Source of the DNA: Haematobacter genomosp. 1
GTDB lineage: Bacteria; Pseudomonadota; Alphaproteobacteria; Rhodobacterales; Rhodobacteraceae
Length of the DNA stretch: 64,000 bases
NCBI RefSeq assembly: GCF_002196855.1
Contig: NZ_NIPW01000024.1
Coordinates: 1 to 64,000, forward strand
Reading direction: 5' to 3'
Shown: in pieces, positions 52,136-61,566 of the stretch
Numbering within the stretch: the first letter of the stretch is position 1
Layout of the letters: the number at the start of each line of letters is the position of its first letter
Notes under the pieces: generated by a model
Database searches by the model: none
The model's input: the letters and a program-made list of their open reading frames with translations, nothing else
What the model was told of the DNA's origin: nothing
Translations under genes and position numbers: made by a program

Positions 52136-54418
52136 CTATCTTTCCCGCTTGCGCCGGGTGAGCTTGCGGGAGGTTGCGTCCTTGCGCGCCTTGGCCGGGC
52201 CGGGCTTGCGCCCCTTGGGCGCCCCCGTGCGCCGCCCGCCGGGACGGCCCCCCGCCCGCGGGCCGCGCGGCAGCTCGTTGTCCTCCAGCGTCAGCAGGTC
52301 CAGCACCAGCCCGCCGGTCACTGGCACGGCCTCCGCCAGCCGGACGGTGACGCGCTGCCCGAGCGAGAGCGTGAGGCCGGTCTGATCGCCCATCAGCGTC
52401 TGGCTGTCGGCGTCGAAATGGAAATACTCATGCCCCAGCGCGCGGATGGGGATCAGCCCGTCCGCCCCTGTCTCATCCAGTCGGACGAAGACGCCGAAAC
52501 GGGTGATGCCGGCGATGCGGCCCGCGAATTCATTGCCCACCCGCTCGGACAGATAGGCGGCAAGGTAGCGGTCCGTCGTGTCCCGCTCCGCCGCCATGGA
52601 GCGGCGCTCCGTCTCCGAGATATGCTCCGCCGTGGCCTCCAGCCCCTCGATATCGGCGGGGGTCAGACCGTCCTTCCCCCAGCCATGGGCCGAGATCAGC
52701 GCGCGATGGACGATGAGGTCGGAATAGCGCCGGATCGGCGAGGTGAAATGCGCGTAGGACCGCAGCGCCAGCCCGAAATGGCCGAAATTCTCCGGGTGGT
52801 AATAGGCCTGCGTCATCGACCGGAGGGTGGAGATGTTCAGAAGCTGGTCGAACGAAGTCCCCTCCGCCTGTGCGAGCAGGTTGTTGAGATGCCGGGTCTG
52901 AAGCACCTGTCCCTTGGCCAGCGTGAAGCCGGAAGCCTCCGCCACTTCGCGGAGCGCGTCGAGCTTCTCGGGCGAAGGCTCCTCGTGCACGCGGAACAGC
53001 AGGGGACGGCGGCGCTGGATCAATTCCTCCGCCGCGGCGACATTGGCGAGGATCATGAACTCCTCGATGAGCTTGTGCGCGTCCAGCCGGTCCCGGAAGG
53101 CGACGGAGGCGACGCGGCCGTCTTCCGTCAGGATGATCCGCCGCTCCGGCAGGTCGAGGTCCAGCGGCTGACGGCGCGCCCGCGCGGCGCTGGCGGCGGC
53201 ATAGGCGGCGTAAAGCGGGCGGATCACGCGGTCCAGCAGCGGTTCCGCCTGTGCATCAGGCGCCCCGTCCTGAGCGGCCTGCACCTGCTCATAGGTCAGC
53301 GACGCGGCGGAGCGCATGAAGCCCCGCACGAAACGGTGGCTGATCTTGTTGCCCTCCGCGTCGAGCCGCATGCGAACGGCGATGCAGGGGCGCGCAACCC
53401 CTTCGTGGAGCGAGCAGAGGTCGCCCGACAGCCTGTCCGGCAGCATGGGCACCACGCGGTCGGGGAAGTAGGTGGAATTGCCGCGCTCCCGCGCCTCACG
53501 GTCCAGCGCGGAGCCGGGTTTCACGTAATGCGCCACATCCGCGATGGCTACCCAGACGATATGGCCGCCGGGGTTGCCTTCATCGCTGTCCGGCTCCGCA
53601 TAGACCGCATCGTCATGGTCGCGGGCATCGGCGGGGTCGATGGTGACGAGGGGGATGTCGCGCAGATCGTCCCGGCCGCGCGCGGTCGCGGGTTTCATCG
53701 CATCGGCCTCGGCGATCACGCTGTCGGGGAAGGCGTCGCGGATGCCGTGCTGATGGATCGCGATGAGCGAGACGGCCTTCGGAGCCGAGGGGTCGCCGAG
53801 CCGTTCGATGACGCGCGCCTGCGGCAGACCCATGCGGGCGCGGTGGCCAAGCTGTTCGGCCTCCACCAGCTCGCCATCCTGTGCGCCCTGCGTGGCGGTT
53901 GCGGCCACGCGCCAGTCGCGGTCGGCGCCCTTGTCGATGGGCACGATGCGCCCGCCCTCCGTTTCCTTGCGGAAGACGCCGAGGATGCGGCGCGGGTTGC
54001 TGCCGATCTTGCGGATCAGGCGGGCCTCGTAATGATGGTCCTCCGCCCCTGCCTCCACCACGCGGGCAAGGATGCGGTCGCCGGGGCCGATCGCGGGATC
54101 GGTCTTGCGCAGCACCATGAGGATGCGCGGCTCCGGCCCGTCGCCCTGCCATTCCAGCGCTCGGGCGAAAAGGTCGCCGTTGCCGTCGGGCTTCAGCACC
54201 TCCAGAACGGAGACCGGGGGCAGCTTCTCCGCATCGCGGTAGCGGCTCCGTTTCCGCTCGAGCTGCCCTTCCGTCTCCAGCTCTTTCAGGATGCGTTTCA
54301 GCTCGACCCGCTGATCGCCCTTCACGTTGAAGGCTTTCGCGATGTCGCGCTTGGCCGAAAGGCCGGGATGTGCGGCGATCCACTCAAGGATCTGGGATTT
54401 GGAGGGCAGCGGGTTCAT
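52136..54418 (-). CDS. rnr: Ribonuclease R
   Basis: Processive 3'-5' exoribonuclease that degrades structured RNA. It has 760 residues. The N-terminal winged-helix (SKSQILEWIAAHPGLSAKRD), cold-shock-like domains, the RNB catalytic core (DPADARDHDDAVYAEPD with metal-binding aspartates; YFHFTSPIRRYSDL-type segment seen as YAHFTSPIRRYSDLIVHRAL), an S1 domain (GRIAGITRFGVFVRLDETGA) and a very basic tail (RKDATSRKLTRRKRER) are in the expected order. A GTG two codons upstream (54424) is an alternative start. Confidence 0.96.
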   Translation of the reverse strand: MNPLPSKSQILEWIAAHPGLSAKRDIAKAFNVKGDQRVELKRILKELETEGQLERKRSRYRDAEKLPPVSVLEVLKPDGNGDLFARALEWQGDGPEPRILMVLRKTDPAIGPGDRILARVVEAGAEDHHYEARLIRKIGSNPRRILGVFRKETEGGRIVPIDKGADRDWRVAATATQGAQDGELVEAEQLGHRARMGLPQARVIERLGDPSAPKAVSLIAIHQHGIRDAFPDSVIAEADAMKPATARGRDDLRDIPLVTIDPADARDHDDAVYAEPDSDEGNPGGHIVWVAIADVAHYVKPGSALDREARERGNSTYFPDRVVPMLPDRLSGDLCSLHEGVARPCIAVRMRLDAEGNKISHRFVRGFMRSAASLTYEQVQAAQDGAPDAQAEPLLDRVIRPLYAAYAAASAARARRQPLDLDLPERRIILTEDGRVASVAFRDRLDAHKLIEEFMILANVAAAEELIQRRRPLLFRVHEEPSPEKLDALREVAEASGFTLAKGQVLQTRHLNNLLAQAEGTSFDQLLNISTLRSMTQAYYHPENFGHFGLALRSYAHFTSPIRRYSDLIVHRALISAHGWGKDGLTPADIEGLEATAEHISETERRSMAAERDTTDRYLAAYLSERVGNEFAGRIAGITRFGVFVRLDETGADGLIPIRALGHEYFHFDADSQTLMGDQTGLTLSLGQRVTVRLAEAVPVTGGLVLDLLTLEDNELPRGPRAGGRPGGRRTGAPKGRKPGPAKARKDATSRKLTRRKRER

Positions 54419-54513
54419 GCACACGCCCTACCACAGGCTGCGGGTCCGGTCATCCGGGAAACCGGCGGCGGGGGCGGCGGGTTTGCCGCATTTTCACGGC
54501 TCCCGCAGAAGCC

Positions 54514-55650
54514 TCAGGCGAAATAGTCCCGCAGGATGCGGGCATAGATCGCCTTCAGGCCCAGGATCTGCGCGATCTCCACCCGTTCGTCCACCTGGTG
54601 CATCGTCTTGCCGACTAGCCCGAATTCCACCACGGGGCAATGGCGGCGCACGAAACGCGCGTCCGACGTGCCCCCGGTGGTGGAGAGCGCGGGGGTGATG
54701 CCCGTCTCCGCCTCCACCGCGCGGGCAATGAGGCCGGAGAGCGGACCGGGCGGCGTCAGGAAGGCTTCTCCCGAGACCTTGGTGCGCATCCCGAAGGTGA
54801 TGCCGGTTTCCGCTGTCACCCGGTCGGCCTCCTGCCGGATCCAGTCGGTGAGGCTTTGCGAGCTGTGGGTGTCGTTGAAGCGGATGTTGACCGTCGCCCG
54901 CGCCTCGGCCGGGATCACGTTGGTGGCCTTGTTGCCCGTATCCACGGTGGTGATGGCGAGGGTGGAGGCGTCGAAATGATCGGTTCCGGTATCGAGCCTG
55001 TGGCTCGCCAGCCGGTCGAGCAGCCGGACGAGGCCGGTCAGCGGGTTCCTCGCGCGGTGCGGATAGGCGGAATGGCCCTGCACGCCCTCTGCGGTCAGAA
55101 AGGCGCTCATGGAACCCCTCCGTCCGATCTTCATCATGTCGCCCAGCCGCTCCGGGCAGGTGGGCTCGCCGACGAGGCAGACATCCATCCGCTCGCCCTG
55201 CGCCTCCATCCAGTCGAGGATCGCGGTGGTCCCGTCCACGCCGTCGCCTTCCTCGTCCCCCGTCAGCGTGATGACGATGGAGCCGTCGGGCGGCGTCTCC
55301 TGCACGAAGTCGATGGCCGCTGCGACGAAGGCGGCGACGCCCGATTTCATGTCGGTCGCGCCGCGTCCCCAGATCTCCGGGCCGACCACTTCCCCCCCGA
55401 AGGGGTCATGGCTCCAGCCTTCGCCTGCGGGGACCACGTCGGTATGCCCGTTGAAGCCGAAGCTCCGCCCGTTTCCGCTCTTGCCCCAGCGGGCGAACAG
55501 GTTGGCGATGCCGTTACGGTCCACCCGTGTGCAGGCGAACCCGGCCTCCGTCAGCACCCGTTCCATGAGGAGGAGCGCGCCGCCTTCCTCCGGAGTGACG
55601 GAGGGGCAGCGGATCAGTTCGGCGGTGAGGGCTACGGGATCTGTGGGCAT
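54514..55650 (-). CDS. dapE: Succinyl-diaminopimelate desuccinylase
   Basis: Zinc-dependent M20 peptidase-family enzyme of lysine and meso-DAP biosynthesis. It has 378 residues. Metal and catalytic motifs: [46 protein letters not shown] and the C-terminal [17 protein letters not shown] precedes the ATG giving [18 protein letters not shown]. The same frame stays open for 150 codons upstream without family similarity. Confidence 0.95.
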   Translation of the reverse strand: MPTDPVALTAELIRCPSVTPEEGGALLLMERVLTEAGFACTRVDRNGIANLFARWGKSGNGRSFGFNGHTDVVPAGEGWSHDPFGGEVVGPEIWGRGATDMKSGVAAFVAAAIDFVQETPPDGSIVITLTGDEEGDGVDGTTAILDWMEAQGERMDVCLVGEPTCPERLGDMMKIGRRGSMSAFLTAEGVQGHSAYPHRARNPLTGLVRLLDRLASHRLDTGTDHFDASTLAITTVDTGNKATNVIPAEARATVNIRFNDTHSSQSLTDWIRQEADRVTAETGITFGMRTKVSGEAFLTPPGPLSGLIARAVEAETGITPALSTTGGTSDARFVRRHCPVVEFGLVGKTMHQVDERVEIAQILGLKAIYARILRDYFA

Positions 55651-56272
55651 GGGCGACCTCCTGCTGTCGGAAGAGGGAGTAGCGCGCCCGGGGCCGGGTG
55701 GGCAATGCTTCCCGCGCCTGTCGCGGTCCTGTCGCGGTCTTGTCGGGGCCGACTGTATGGCCGCCCTTCTCTCCGCCCGTCTTTGCTGGCCGTCCTTGCT
55801 GCCTGCTGGACCCGCCCGTCTGCCCCCGTCTTCGCGGCCCTCCTGTCGGGTCCGAGCGTCTGGCATCACCACGCTCAGCGCGCGGTCATCCGCCCAGCCG
55901 ACCGTCATTTCGGCAAGACGCCCTTCGCCAGCGCCGTGGAGCACGTCCGGCGTCTGCGCGCCGCGCCGCGCCGCGTCATCGGCACCTGACATTCCGGGTC
56001 GCCGAGAAGGAGGTTGTAGTCCACTGAAGGCGCACCCGACTGTTCCTGACATCAACCCGGCATGGATGACGCCCTGAAACGGCGTGCCACGCCGCCCCAT
56101 CTCCGGCCCGCCTGCCGGTTTGCTCCCGCGACACTGACCCTATGAGGGGGCAGGGCGCGCTGCCGTGTCTCCTTGTGTTTGCTGGCGTTTTTTCGCAGGA
56201 CTTCGTCATCTGCCTGCTTGCCCCGCATGGCTCCGCGGCGCTATCAGACGCGGAGCGGAGGAGTGAGACGCC
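55651..56272. other. 622-bp divergent gap dapE/cysQ, possible small minus-strand ORF
   Basis: No recognised gene. On the minus strand an ATG at 55992 opens a frame ([20 protein letters not shown]) with mostly G/C third positions for about 50 codons; it then drifts to rare AGA/AGG codons and runs in frame into dapE. It has no clear ribosome-binding site. The gap also holds an 11-bp tandem repeat. It must include the divergent promoters of dapE and cysQ. Confidence 0.4.
55717..55749. repeat. 11-bp tandem repeat upstream of dapE
   Basis: CCTGTCGCGGT occurs twice in tandem (55717, 55728), followed by a degenerate third copy (CTTGTCGGGGC). It is located in the dapE promoter region. Confidence 0.5.
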
Positions 56273-57067
56273 ATGGACTTCGACCTGATCGAGCGTGTCT
56301 TTCGCGACCTTGCCCTTGCGGCGGGGCGGGAGATCCTCGCGATCTATGACAGCGGGACGCTCGGCACACGGGCCAAGGCCGACGAGAGTCCGGTAACGCT
56401 GGCCGATCTCGCCGCCGACCGTGTGATCTCCGAAGGGCTGCGCGCTGCCTTCCCGGAGCTGCCGCTGGTGACGGAGGAGCAGGCCGCGACCCACGCAGCG
56501 CAGGCGCGGACCTTCCTCATCGTCGATCCGCTGGACGGGACAAAGGAATTCGTGCGCAGGCGGGCGGATTTCACCGTGAACATCGCTCTGGTGGAGGAGG
56601 GCCGGCCCGTTCGCGGCGTGGTCTATGCCCCGGCGCGGGAGCGGCTCTTCTACACCGACGCCGCAGGCCGCGCGGTGGAGGAGAAGGGGCCGTTCGGCCC
56701 GCGCCCTGGCCCGCTCCGCCGGCTGCAGGTGCGCAGGCCCGACAATGACGCGCTGATCGTCGTCGCCTCCAAGTCCCACAGGGATGCGGCGACGGAGGAG
56801 TATATCGCGCGCTACAGGGTTGCCGCGTCGGAGGCCGCGGGGTCTTCGCTGAAATTCTGCCTCGTCGCGGCGGGGGAGGCGGATCTCTATCCGCGGCTCG
56901 GCCCGACGATGGAATGGGATACGGCGGCGGGGGATGCCGTTCTCCGTGCCGCGGGGGGGGAGGTGGCGCGTCTCGACGACCTCTCTCCGCTGACATATGG
57001 CAAGCCGGCGTTTCGCAATCCGACCTTTGTCGCCTACGCTCCGGGCGTCGCCCTCCTTCCAGCCTGA
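56273..57067 (+). CDS. cysQ: 3'(2'),5'-bisphosphate nucleotidase CysQ
   Basis: Mg2+-dependent phosphatase that clears 3'-phosphoadenosine 5'-phosphate from sulfate assimilation. It belongs to the inositol monophosphatase superfamily and has 264 residues. The metal site appears as VTEEQ, DPLDGTKEF and MEWDTAAGDAVL, and PVTLADLAADRVI is the early conserved loop. GGAGGAGTGAG precedes the ATG. It is only 7 bp from kdsB, so they form an operon; in alphaproteobacteria cysQ often sits with polysaccharide genes. Confidence 0.92.
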   Translation: MDFDLIERVFRDLALAAGREILAIYDSGTLGTRAKADESPVTLADLAADRVISEGLRAAFPELPLVTEEQAATHAAQARTFLIVDPLDGTKEFVRRRADFTVNIALVEEGRPVRGVVYAPARERLFYTDAAGRAVEEKGPFGPRPGPLRRLQVRRPDNDALIVVASKSHRDAATEEYIARYRVAASEAAGSSLKFCLVAAGEADLYPRLGPTMEWDTAAGDAVLRAAGGEVARLDDLSPLTYGKPAFRNPTFVAYAPGVALLPA

Positions 57068-57074
57068 GGTGTCC

Positions 57075-57887
57075 ATGAAGACGCTCATCGTCATTCCAGC
57101 CCGCTACGCCTCCACCCGCTATCCGGGAAAGCCGCTTGTCCCGCTGACTGGGCCGGACGGGGTGCCCCGCACGCTGATCCAGCGGTCATGGGAGGCGGCA
57201 ATCGCTGTGGGCGGCATCGACCGGGTGGTGGTCGCCACGGATGACGACCGGATCAGCGCAGCGGCGGAGGCCTTCGGAGCGGAGGTCGTGATGACCCCCG
57301 ATACCTGCCGGAACGGCACCGAACGCTGCGCTGCGGCACATGCGGCGCTGGGCGGTGGCTACGACATCGTCGTCAACCTGCAGGGGGATGCGCCGCTCAC
57401 ACCCCATTGGTTTGTGGAAGACCTGATCGCCGGTCTGAAACAGGCGCCGGAGGCGGAGATCGCGACACCGGTCCTGCGCTGCGATGGCGCGATGCTGGAA
57501 GGGCTGCTGGCCGATCGCCGCGCGGGCCGGGTGGGCGGCACGACCGCGGTCTTTGGCGCGGGGGGGAGGGGGCTCTACTTCTCCAAGGAGGTGATTCCCT
57601 TTACCTCTCAAGCCTATGAGCCGCAGGACGCGACTCCGGTCTTTCACCATGTGGGCGTCTATGCCTATCGGCCTGAGGCGCTGGCGGCCTATCCCGGCTG
57701 GGAGATCGGCGCGCTGGAGACGCTCGAAGGGCTGGAGCAGCTCCGGTTTCTGGAGAACGGCCGTGCGGTGCTTTGCGTCGAGGTGGCGGCGCGCGGGATG
57801 GAGTTCTGGGAGCTCAACAACCCGGAGGATGTTGCCAAGATAGAAGCGATGCTGGCCCGGCGGACGGGAGTTGTCCGTGCAGGATAG
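57075..57887 (+). CDS. kdsB: 3-deoxy-manno-octulosonate cytidylyltransferase
   Basis: Makes CMP-Kdo, the activated sugar for LPS inner core. It has 270 residues, slightly longer than E. coli KdsB. The CTP-binding start IPARYASTRYPGKPL, DRVVVATDDDRI, NLQGDAPL and VFHHVGVYAYRPEAL are family-conserved. GAGG lies upstream of the ATG. KpsU-type capsule paralogues share these motifs, but the nearby kdsD and lpt genes favour the LPS role. Confidence 0.9.
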   Translation: MKTLIVIPARYASTRYPGKPLVPLTGPDGVPRTLIQRSWEAAIAVGGIDRVVVATDDDRISAAAEAFGAEVVMTPDTCRNGTERCAAAHAALGGGYDIVVNLQGDAPLTPHWFVEDLIAGLKQAPEAEIATPVLRCDGAMLEGLLADRRAGRVGGTTAVFGAGGRGLYFSKEVIPFTSQAYEPQDATPVFHHVGVYAYRPEALAAYPGWEIGALETLEGLEQLRFLENGRAVLCVEVAARGMEFWELNNPEDVAKIEAMLARRTGVVRAG

Positions 57888-58055
57888 GCAACATCTTGCC
57901 TAAATTGTCAGCAACTTTTGTGGCAAAGCGGCGTTTGGATGCTACTATCTTTCCGCGCATGCATAACTGCGTCGTCCCGTCACAGAATGCGCTATAGTGT
58001 TGGTGTAGTCGCGTCGGAATTGGCCGGCGCTGAACGCCACAGTTCGGAGACCCGA
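57888..58055 (+). promoter_or_regulatory. galU upstream region
   Basis: This 168-bp gap is AT-richer than its surroundings. It contains a TATAGT near 58003 and a TTGCC...GGCAA inverted repeat spanning about 57898-57930. These look like a promoter/operator region for galU, but -35 elements are poor. Confidence 0.35.
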
Positions 58056-58949
58056 ATGAAGACCAAGGTTACCAAGGCCATTTTCCCCGTCGCGGGCTTG
58101 GGAACGCGGTTCCTCCCCGCGACCAAATCCGTGCCGAAGGAGATCATGACCCTCGTTGATCGTCCGCTGATCCAGTATGCGATCGACGAGGCGCGGGCCG
58201 CGGGGATTGAAGAGTTCATTTTTGTCACCTCCAAGGGCAAGAGCGCGCTCGAGGACTACTTCGACAACGCGCCCGAGCTTGAGAATTCGCTCCGCAAGTC
58301 GGGCAAGACCGACCTGCTGGAAATCCTTCAGTCCACCTACATGGATTCCGGTGAGATCGCCTATATCCGCCAGCACAAGGCGCTCGGCCTCGGCCATGCG
58401 GTGTGGTGCGCGCGCAACCTCGTCGGCGATGAACCCTTCGCGGTTATCCTGCCCGATGACGTGATCGCGGCGGAGCGGCCCTGCCTGCAGCAGATGGTGG
58501 AAGCCTATGCCGAAACCGGCGGCAACATCGTCGCGGCGATGGAAGTGCTGCCTGAAAAGGCATCCTCCTACGGCGTGCTCGACATCGCCGATGACATGGG
58601 CTCGCTGGTAAGGGCGAAGGGCATGGTGGAGAAGCCTAAGAAGGGGGAGGCTCCGTCGAACCTCGCCGTGATCGGCCGCTACATCCTGCAACCCAAGGTC
58701 ATGCAGCATCTCAACGAGAAGAAGGAAGGCGCGGGCGGGGAAATTCAGCTCACCGATGCCATTGCCCGCGAGATCACCGAATCCGGCAACGTCTATGGTT
58801 TCCGCTTCCGTGGCCAGCGGTTCGATTGCGGCTCCAAGGCGGGCTTCCTTCAGGCCACCGTCGCATTCGGGCTGGCCCGGGAAGAGCTGCATGACGAATT
58901 CGCCGATTATCTGAACGAGATCGTTCCGGTCCAGAAGGCGGCACAGTAA
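58056..58949 (+). CDS. galU: UTP--glucose-1-phosphate uridylyltransferase
   Basis: Forms UDP-glucose for LPS core, exopolysaccharide and osmoprotectant glucans. It has 297 residues. The nucleotide-binding N-terminus AIFPVAGLGTRFLPATKSVP with KEIMTLVDRPLIQYAIDEA, plus MVEKPKKGEAPSNLAVIGRY and GQRFDCGSKAGFLQA, are characteristic. GGAG precedes the ATG. It is apparently monocistronic, ending at a strong terminator. Confidence 0.96.
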   Translation: MKTKVTKAIFPVAGLGTRFLPATKSVPKEIMTLVDRPLIQYAIDEARAAGIEEFIFVTSKGKSALEDYFDNAPELENSLRKSGKTDLLEILQSTYMDSGEIAYIRQHKALGLGHAVWCARNLVGDEPFAVILPDDVIAAERPCLQQMVEAYAETGGNIVAAMEVLPEKASSYGVLDIADDMGSLVRAKGMVEKPKKGEAPSNLAVIGRYILQPKVMQHLNEKKEGAGGEIQLTDAIAREITESGNVYGFRFRGQRFDCGSKAGFLQATVAFGLAREELHDEFADYLNEIVPVQKAAQ

Positions 58950-59021
58950 GCGGCGGGGTTGCCGCACCGATCTGTCGCGGCTCCCGAAACCTTCCCGGCA
59001 CCGGACCCGGGAGCCCAAAAC

Positions 59022-59050
59022 AAAAGGCCGCTCGGAAAGAGCGGCCTTTT
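59022..59050. terminator. Bidirectional terminator galU / ptsN
   Basis: A perfect 12-bp stem (AAAAGGCCGCTC with GAGCGGCCTTTT, loop of 5) with A and T runs at the two ends, placed between the convergent galU and the lpt-rpoN-ptsN operon. Confidence 0.9.
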
Positions 59051-59100
59051 CATTGTTTCCAGCGAGTTTGCACTGAGGCGCGGGCCTCTTCCCCGAGGCG

Positions 59101-59565
59101 TCAGCCGGCTGCGACCGGGCGTGCTTCGGTCAGGATCGCGTGCAGCTTGGCCGGATCCACATTGGCGCGGAGCTTGGCGCAGATCTGCGGGTCGCGCATC
59201 GTGCGGGATACCAGGGCCAGCGCCTTCAGATGCTCGACCCCGCTGTCCTTCGGGGCAAAGAGCGCGAAGATCAGGTCCACAGGCTGCCGGTCCACCGCGT
59301 CGAAATCCAGCGGTTTCTCCAGCCGGACGAAAGCGCCGACCACCCTGTCCACCCCGTCGAGCCGGGCATGGGGCAGGGCAATGCCGTGACCCACGCCCGT
59401 CGGGCCAAGGCTTTCCCGCTCCTGCAACGCGTCGGTCGCAGACGCGGCGTCCAGATCATAGGCCGCCGCGGCGATTTCGCCGAGTTCCTGAAACAAGCGC
59501 TTCTTGCTTGTCAGATGACCGATGACCTTGACGGCCCCGGGCTTGAGAAGGCTCGATATATCCAT
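59101..59565 (-). CDS. ptsN: PTS-Ntr EIIA component PtsN
   Basis: Phosphoacceptor of the nitrogen PTS, a regulatory protein that influences potassium transport, nitrogen and envelope functions. It has 154 residues. The phosphorylated histidine is H66 in GIALPHARL, and VDLIFALFAPKDSGVEHLKA is conserved. It is the last gene of the kdsD-lptCAB-rpoN-hpf-ptsN run, the classical rpoN neighbourhood, and starts 36 bp after hpf. Confidence 0.95.
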   Translation of the reverse strand: MDISSLLKPGAVKVIGHLTSKKRLFQELGEIAAAAYDLDAASATDALQERESLGPTGVGHGIALPHARLDGVDRVVGAFVRLEKPLDFDAVDRQPVDLIFALFAPKDSGVEHLKALALVSRTMRDPQICAKLRANVDPAKLHAILTEARPVAAG

Positions 59566-59601
59566 GGAGCTCTTTCGTCCGGCGCCGCCGGTCAGGCAGC
59601 G

Positions 59602-60177
59602 CTACCTCGTGTTACGCGGGTCGATCCAGCCGATATTCCCGTCATCGCGACGATATACAACGTTCACGCCGCCGTGTCCTTCATTTCGAAAGACCAGAAG
59701 AGACGATCCCGCCAGTTCCATCTGCATCACCGCCTCGCCCACGGATACGGAGGGTATGCGCGCCTCCATCTCCGCGATGATCATCGGTTGCAGCGTATCG
59801 GGTTCGACATCCTCGGGTCCGTCACTCGCGGCGAGGATATACGAGGAACCCCCGTCAAAGACAACCGGCTGCGCGCGGTTCCTCTGATGCGCCTTCAGGC
59901 GGCGGCGATAACGGCGAAGCTGCTTTTCCATCTTCTCCGTGCAGGCTGCGCAGGCGGCATAGATTTCCGTCGCCGTTCCCTTGGCCTGAATGGACAGGCC
60001 GCTGGGAAGGTGGAGCGTCGCCTCGCAGGCGAACTCATAGGAATTGCGGGAGAATGTGACGAGGGCATCCGTCGGCTCCTGCGCATATTTGAGCGCAAGG
60101 GCGTCGATCTCCGTCCGCACATGCGTCTGGAGTGCTTCGCCGATGTCGAGCTGCTTGCCGCTGATCTGATAGCGCAT
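59602..60177 (-). CDS. hpf: Ribosome hibernation promoting factor, long form
   Basis: Binds the 30S subunit and dimerises ribosomes to 100S particles in stationary phase. It has 191 residues, so it is the long HPF with both domains: an N-terminal S30AE domain (MRYQISGKQLDIGEALQTHV ... ACTEKMEKQLRRYRRRL) and a C-terminal dimerisation domain (SVGEAVMQMELAGSSLLVFR). AAGGAG precedes the ATG. It lies 11 bp after rpoN. Confidence 0.95.
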   Translation of the reverse strand: MRYQISGKQLDIGEALQTHVRTEIDALALKYAQEPTDALVTFSRNSYEFACEATLHLPSGLSIQAKGTATEIYAACAACTEKMEKQLRRYRRRLKAHQRNRAQPVVFDGGSSYILAASDGPEDVEPDTLQPMIIAEMEARIPSVSVGEAVMQMELAGSSLLVFRNEGHGGVNVVYRRDDGNIGWIDPRNTR

Positions 60178-60188
60178 GGTCTCTCCTT

Positions 60189-61556
60189 TCAGGCTCCAGA
60201 GGGAAACCCGCGCGCGCCGCGCCGGTTCATTTCCCCGTGGTCGTTACCCCGGTCCCCGTCACTCTCCTCCATCCGGGTCAGGCGCACCGAACGGCGGCGC
60301 TGCGCTGAGGACGGTATCCGCATGCTCTCGCGGTATTTGGCGACGGTTCGCCGGGAAATGTCAACGCCGCGACCCCGGAGAAGGTCGCACAGCATGGCGT
60401 CGGAAAGGGGGGTCTGGGGCGGTTCTGCGGCGATCAGACGCAGGAGGTGCTGCCGGACGGCGGCGCTCGACACAGATGTGCTTTCAGCGCCCTCCGTGGC
60501 GGGAAGCGCGCTGGAGAAGAACATGGAGAGCGGCAGCAACCGGCCTCCGAAGATCAGCGACTTGGCGGTGATCGCCCGCCCGAGCGTGGAGGGGTGCAGG
60601 GCCAGTTCTTCCGCCAGCGTCGTCCGTGTAAGGGGCCGGAGCGCGTCGGGACCGGAATGAAAGAAGTCGGCCTGCCGGGCAAGGATCGCTTTCCCGATGC
60701 GGAGCAGCGTGGCCTGCCGCCACTCCACCGCGGCGATCAGCGCGCGCGCCTGCGCGAGCCGCGCCTCGACGCTCTCCCCGCCGCGAAGCGCCTGCACAAG
60801 CCGCGCGTCGAGCGACAGGGTGAACGACCGTGCCCGCTCCACGAGAAGGCTTCCGTCGTTCTGGCGCACGATGCGCAGGTCCGGCAGTGCAGGCCCCGAA
60901 GGCGCTGGCGACGCTTCCCCGACCGGGGCGTTCGGCAGGCGCCGCAGAAGGGCACGGATCCGTTTCAGGAGCGGCGGGGGCAGATCGGGGAGGGACGGGA
61001 GCGCGCGTCGCTGGCGGAGACGTCCCGCAGGCGTGGCGACAAGCGCGGCTATGCGATGGGCGGTCGGCTGGTCGATTCCGTCTTCTTCCAGCCGCGCGGC
61101 GAGGAATTCCGCGAAACTGCGGGAGCCGACCCCTGTCGGCTCACAGGTCTTCAGCACGGTCACCGCTGCTTCGGCGAGGTCTGCGGATTGTCCGGCCGCT
61201 GCCAGCAGGGCTCTGGCCTCTCCCTCCAGATAGCCGTCCGGCCCGACATGGGCGGCCAGCGTCAATGCCGCGCGCGAGAGTGTCGGGGGCAGCGCCTTCA
61301 TGCTGATCTGCGCCGTCAGCTCTTCCGTCAAAGGGCGTACCGCCGCCACGGTGCCGAGCGCGAGATCATAGAGGGCGCCACCGCTTTCCTGCCGGCGGGC
61401 GCGGAACCTCAGGAAGGGGTTCTCTGCCGCTTCCGCTGCCAGCGTCTCCATCAGCCCCAGAGCGGGCAGCGCGAGCAGGCCGATCGACTGACGCAGTGCC
61501 GGCGTCAGCGCGAGCCGTTGCTGGTGTTTCAGGCCGAGCCTGGGTGTCACGGCCAA
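60189..61556 (-). CDS. rpoN: RNA polymerase sigma-54 factor
   Basis: Alternative sigma factor requiring AAA+ activators. It has 455 residues. Region I begins QQRLALTPALRQSIGLLALP; acidic region II is very short; the core-binding and helix-turn-helix regions follow. The RpoN box reads SRRTVAKYRE (canonical ARRTVAKYRE) near residue 401. Unusually, about 45 residues follow the box, including an acidic/basic tail (MEESDGDRGNDHGEMNRRGA). The TTG start is preceded by GAGGGGG. The place between lptB and hpf is the standard proteobacterial arrangement. Confidence 0.93.
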   Translation of the reverse strand: MAVTPRLGLKHQQRLALTPALRQSIGLLALPALGLMETLAAEAAENPFLRFRARRQESGGALYDLALGTVAAVRPLTEELTAQISMKALPPTLSRAALTLAAHVGPDGYLEGEARALLAAAGQSADLAEAAVTVLKTCEPTGVGSRSFAEFLAARLEEDGIDQPTAHRIAALVATPAGRLRQRRALPSLPDLPPPLLKRIRALLRRLPNAPVGEASPAPSGPALPDLRIVRQNDGSLLVERARSFTLSLDARLVQALRGGESVEARLAQARALIAAVEWRQATLLRIGKAILARQADFFHSGPDALRPLTRTTLAEELALHPSTLGRAITAKSLIFGGRLLPLSMFFSSALPATEGAESTSVSSAAVRQHLLRLIAAEPPQTPLSDAMLCDLLRGRGVDISRRTVAKYRESMRIPSSAQRRRSVRLTRMEESDGDRGNDHGEMNRRGARGFPSGA

Positions 61557-61566
61557 GTCTGCCCCC

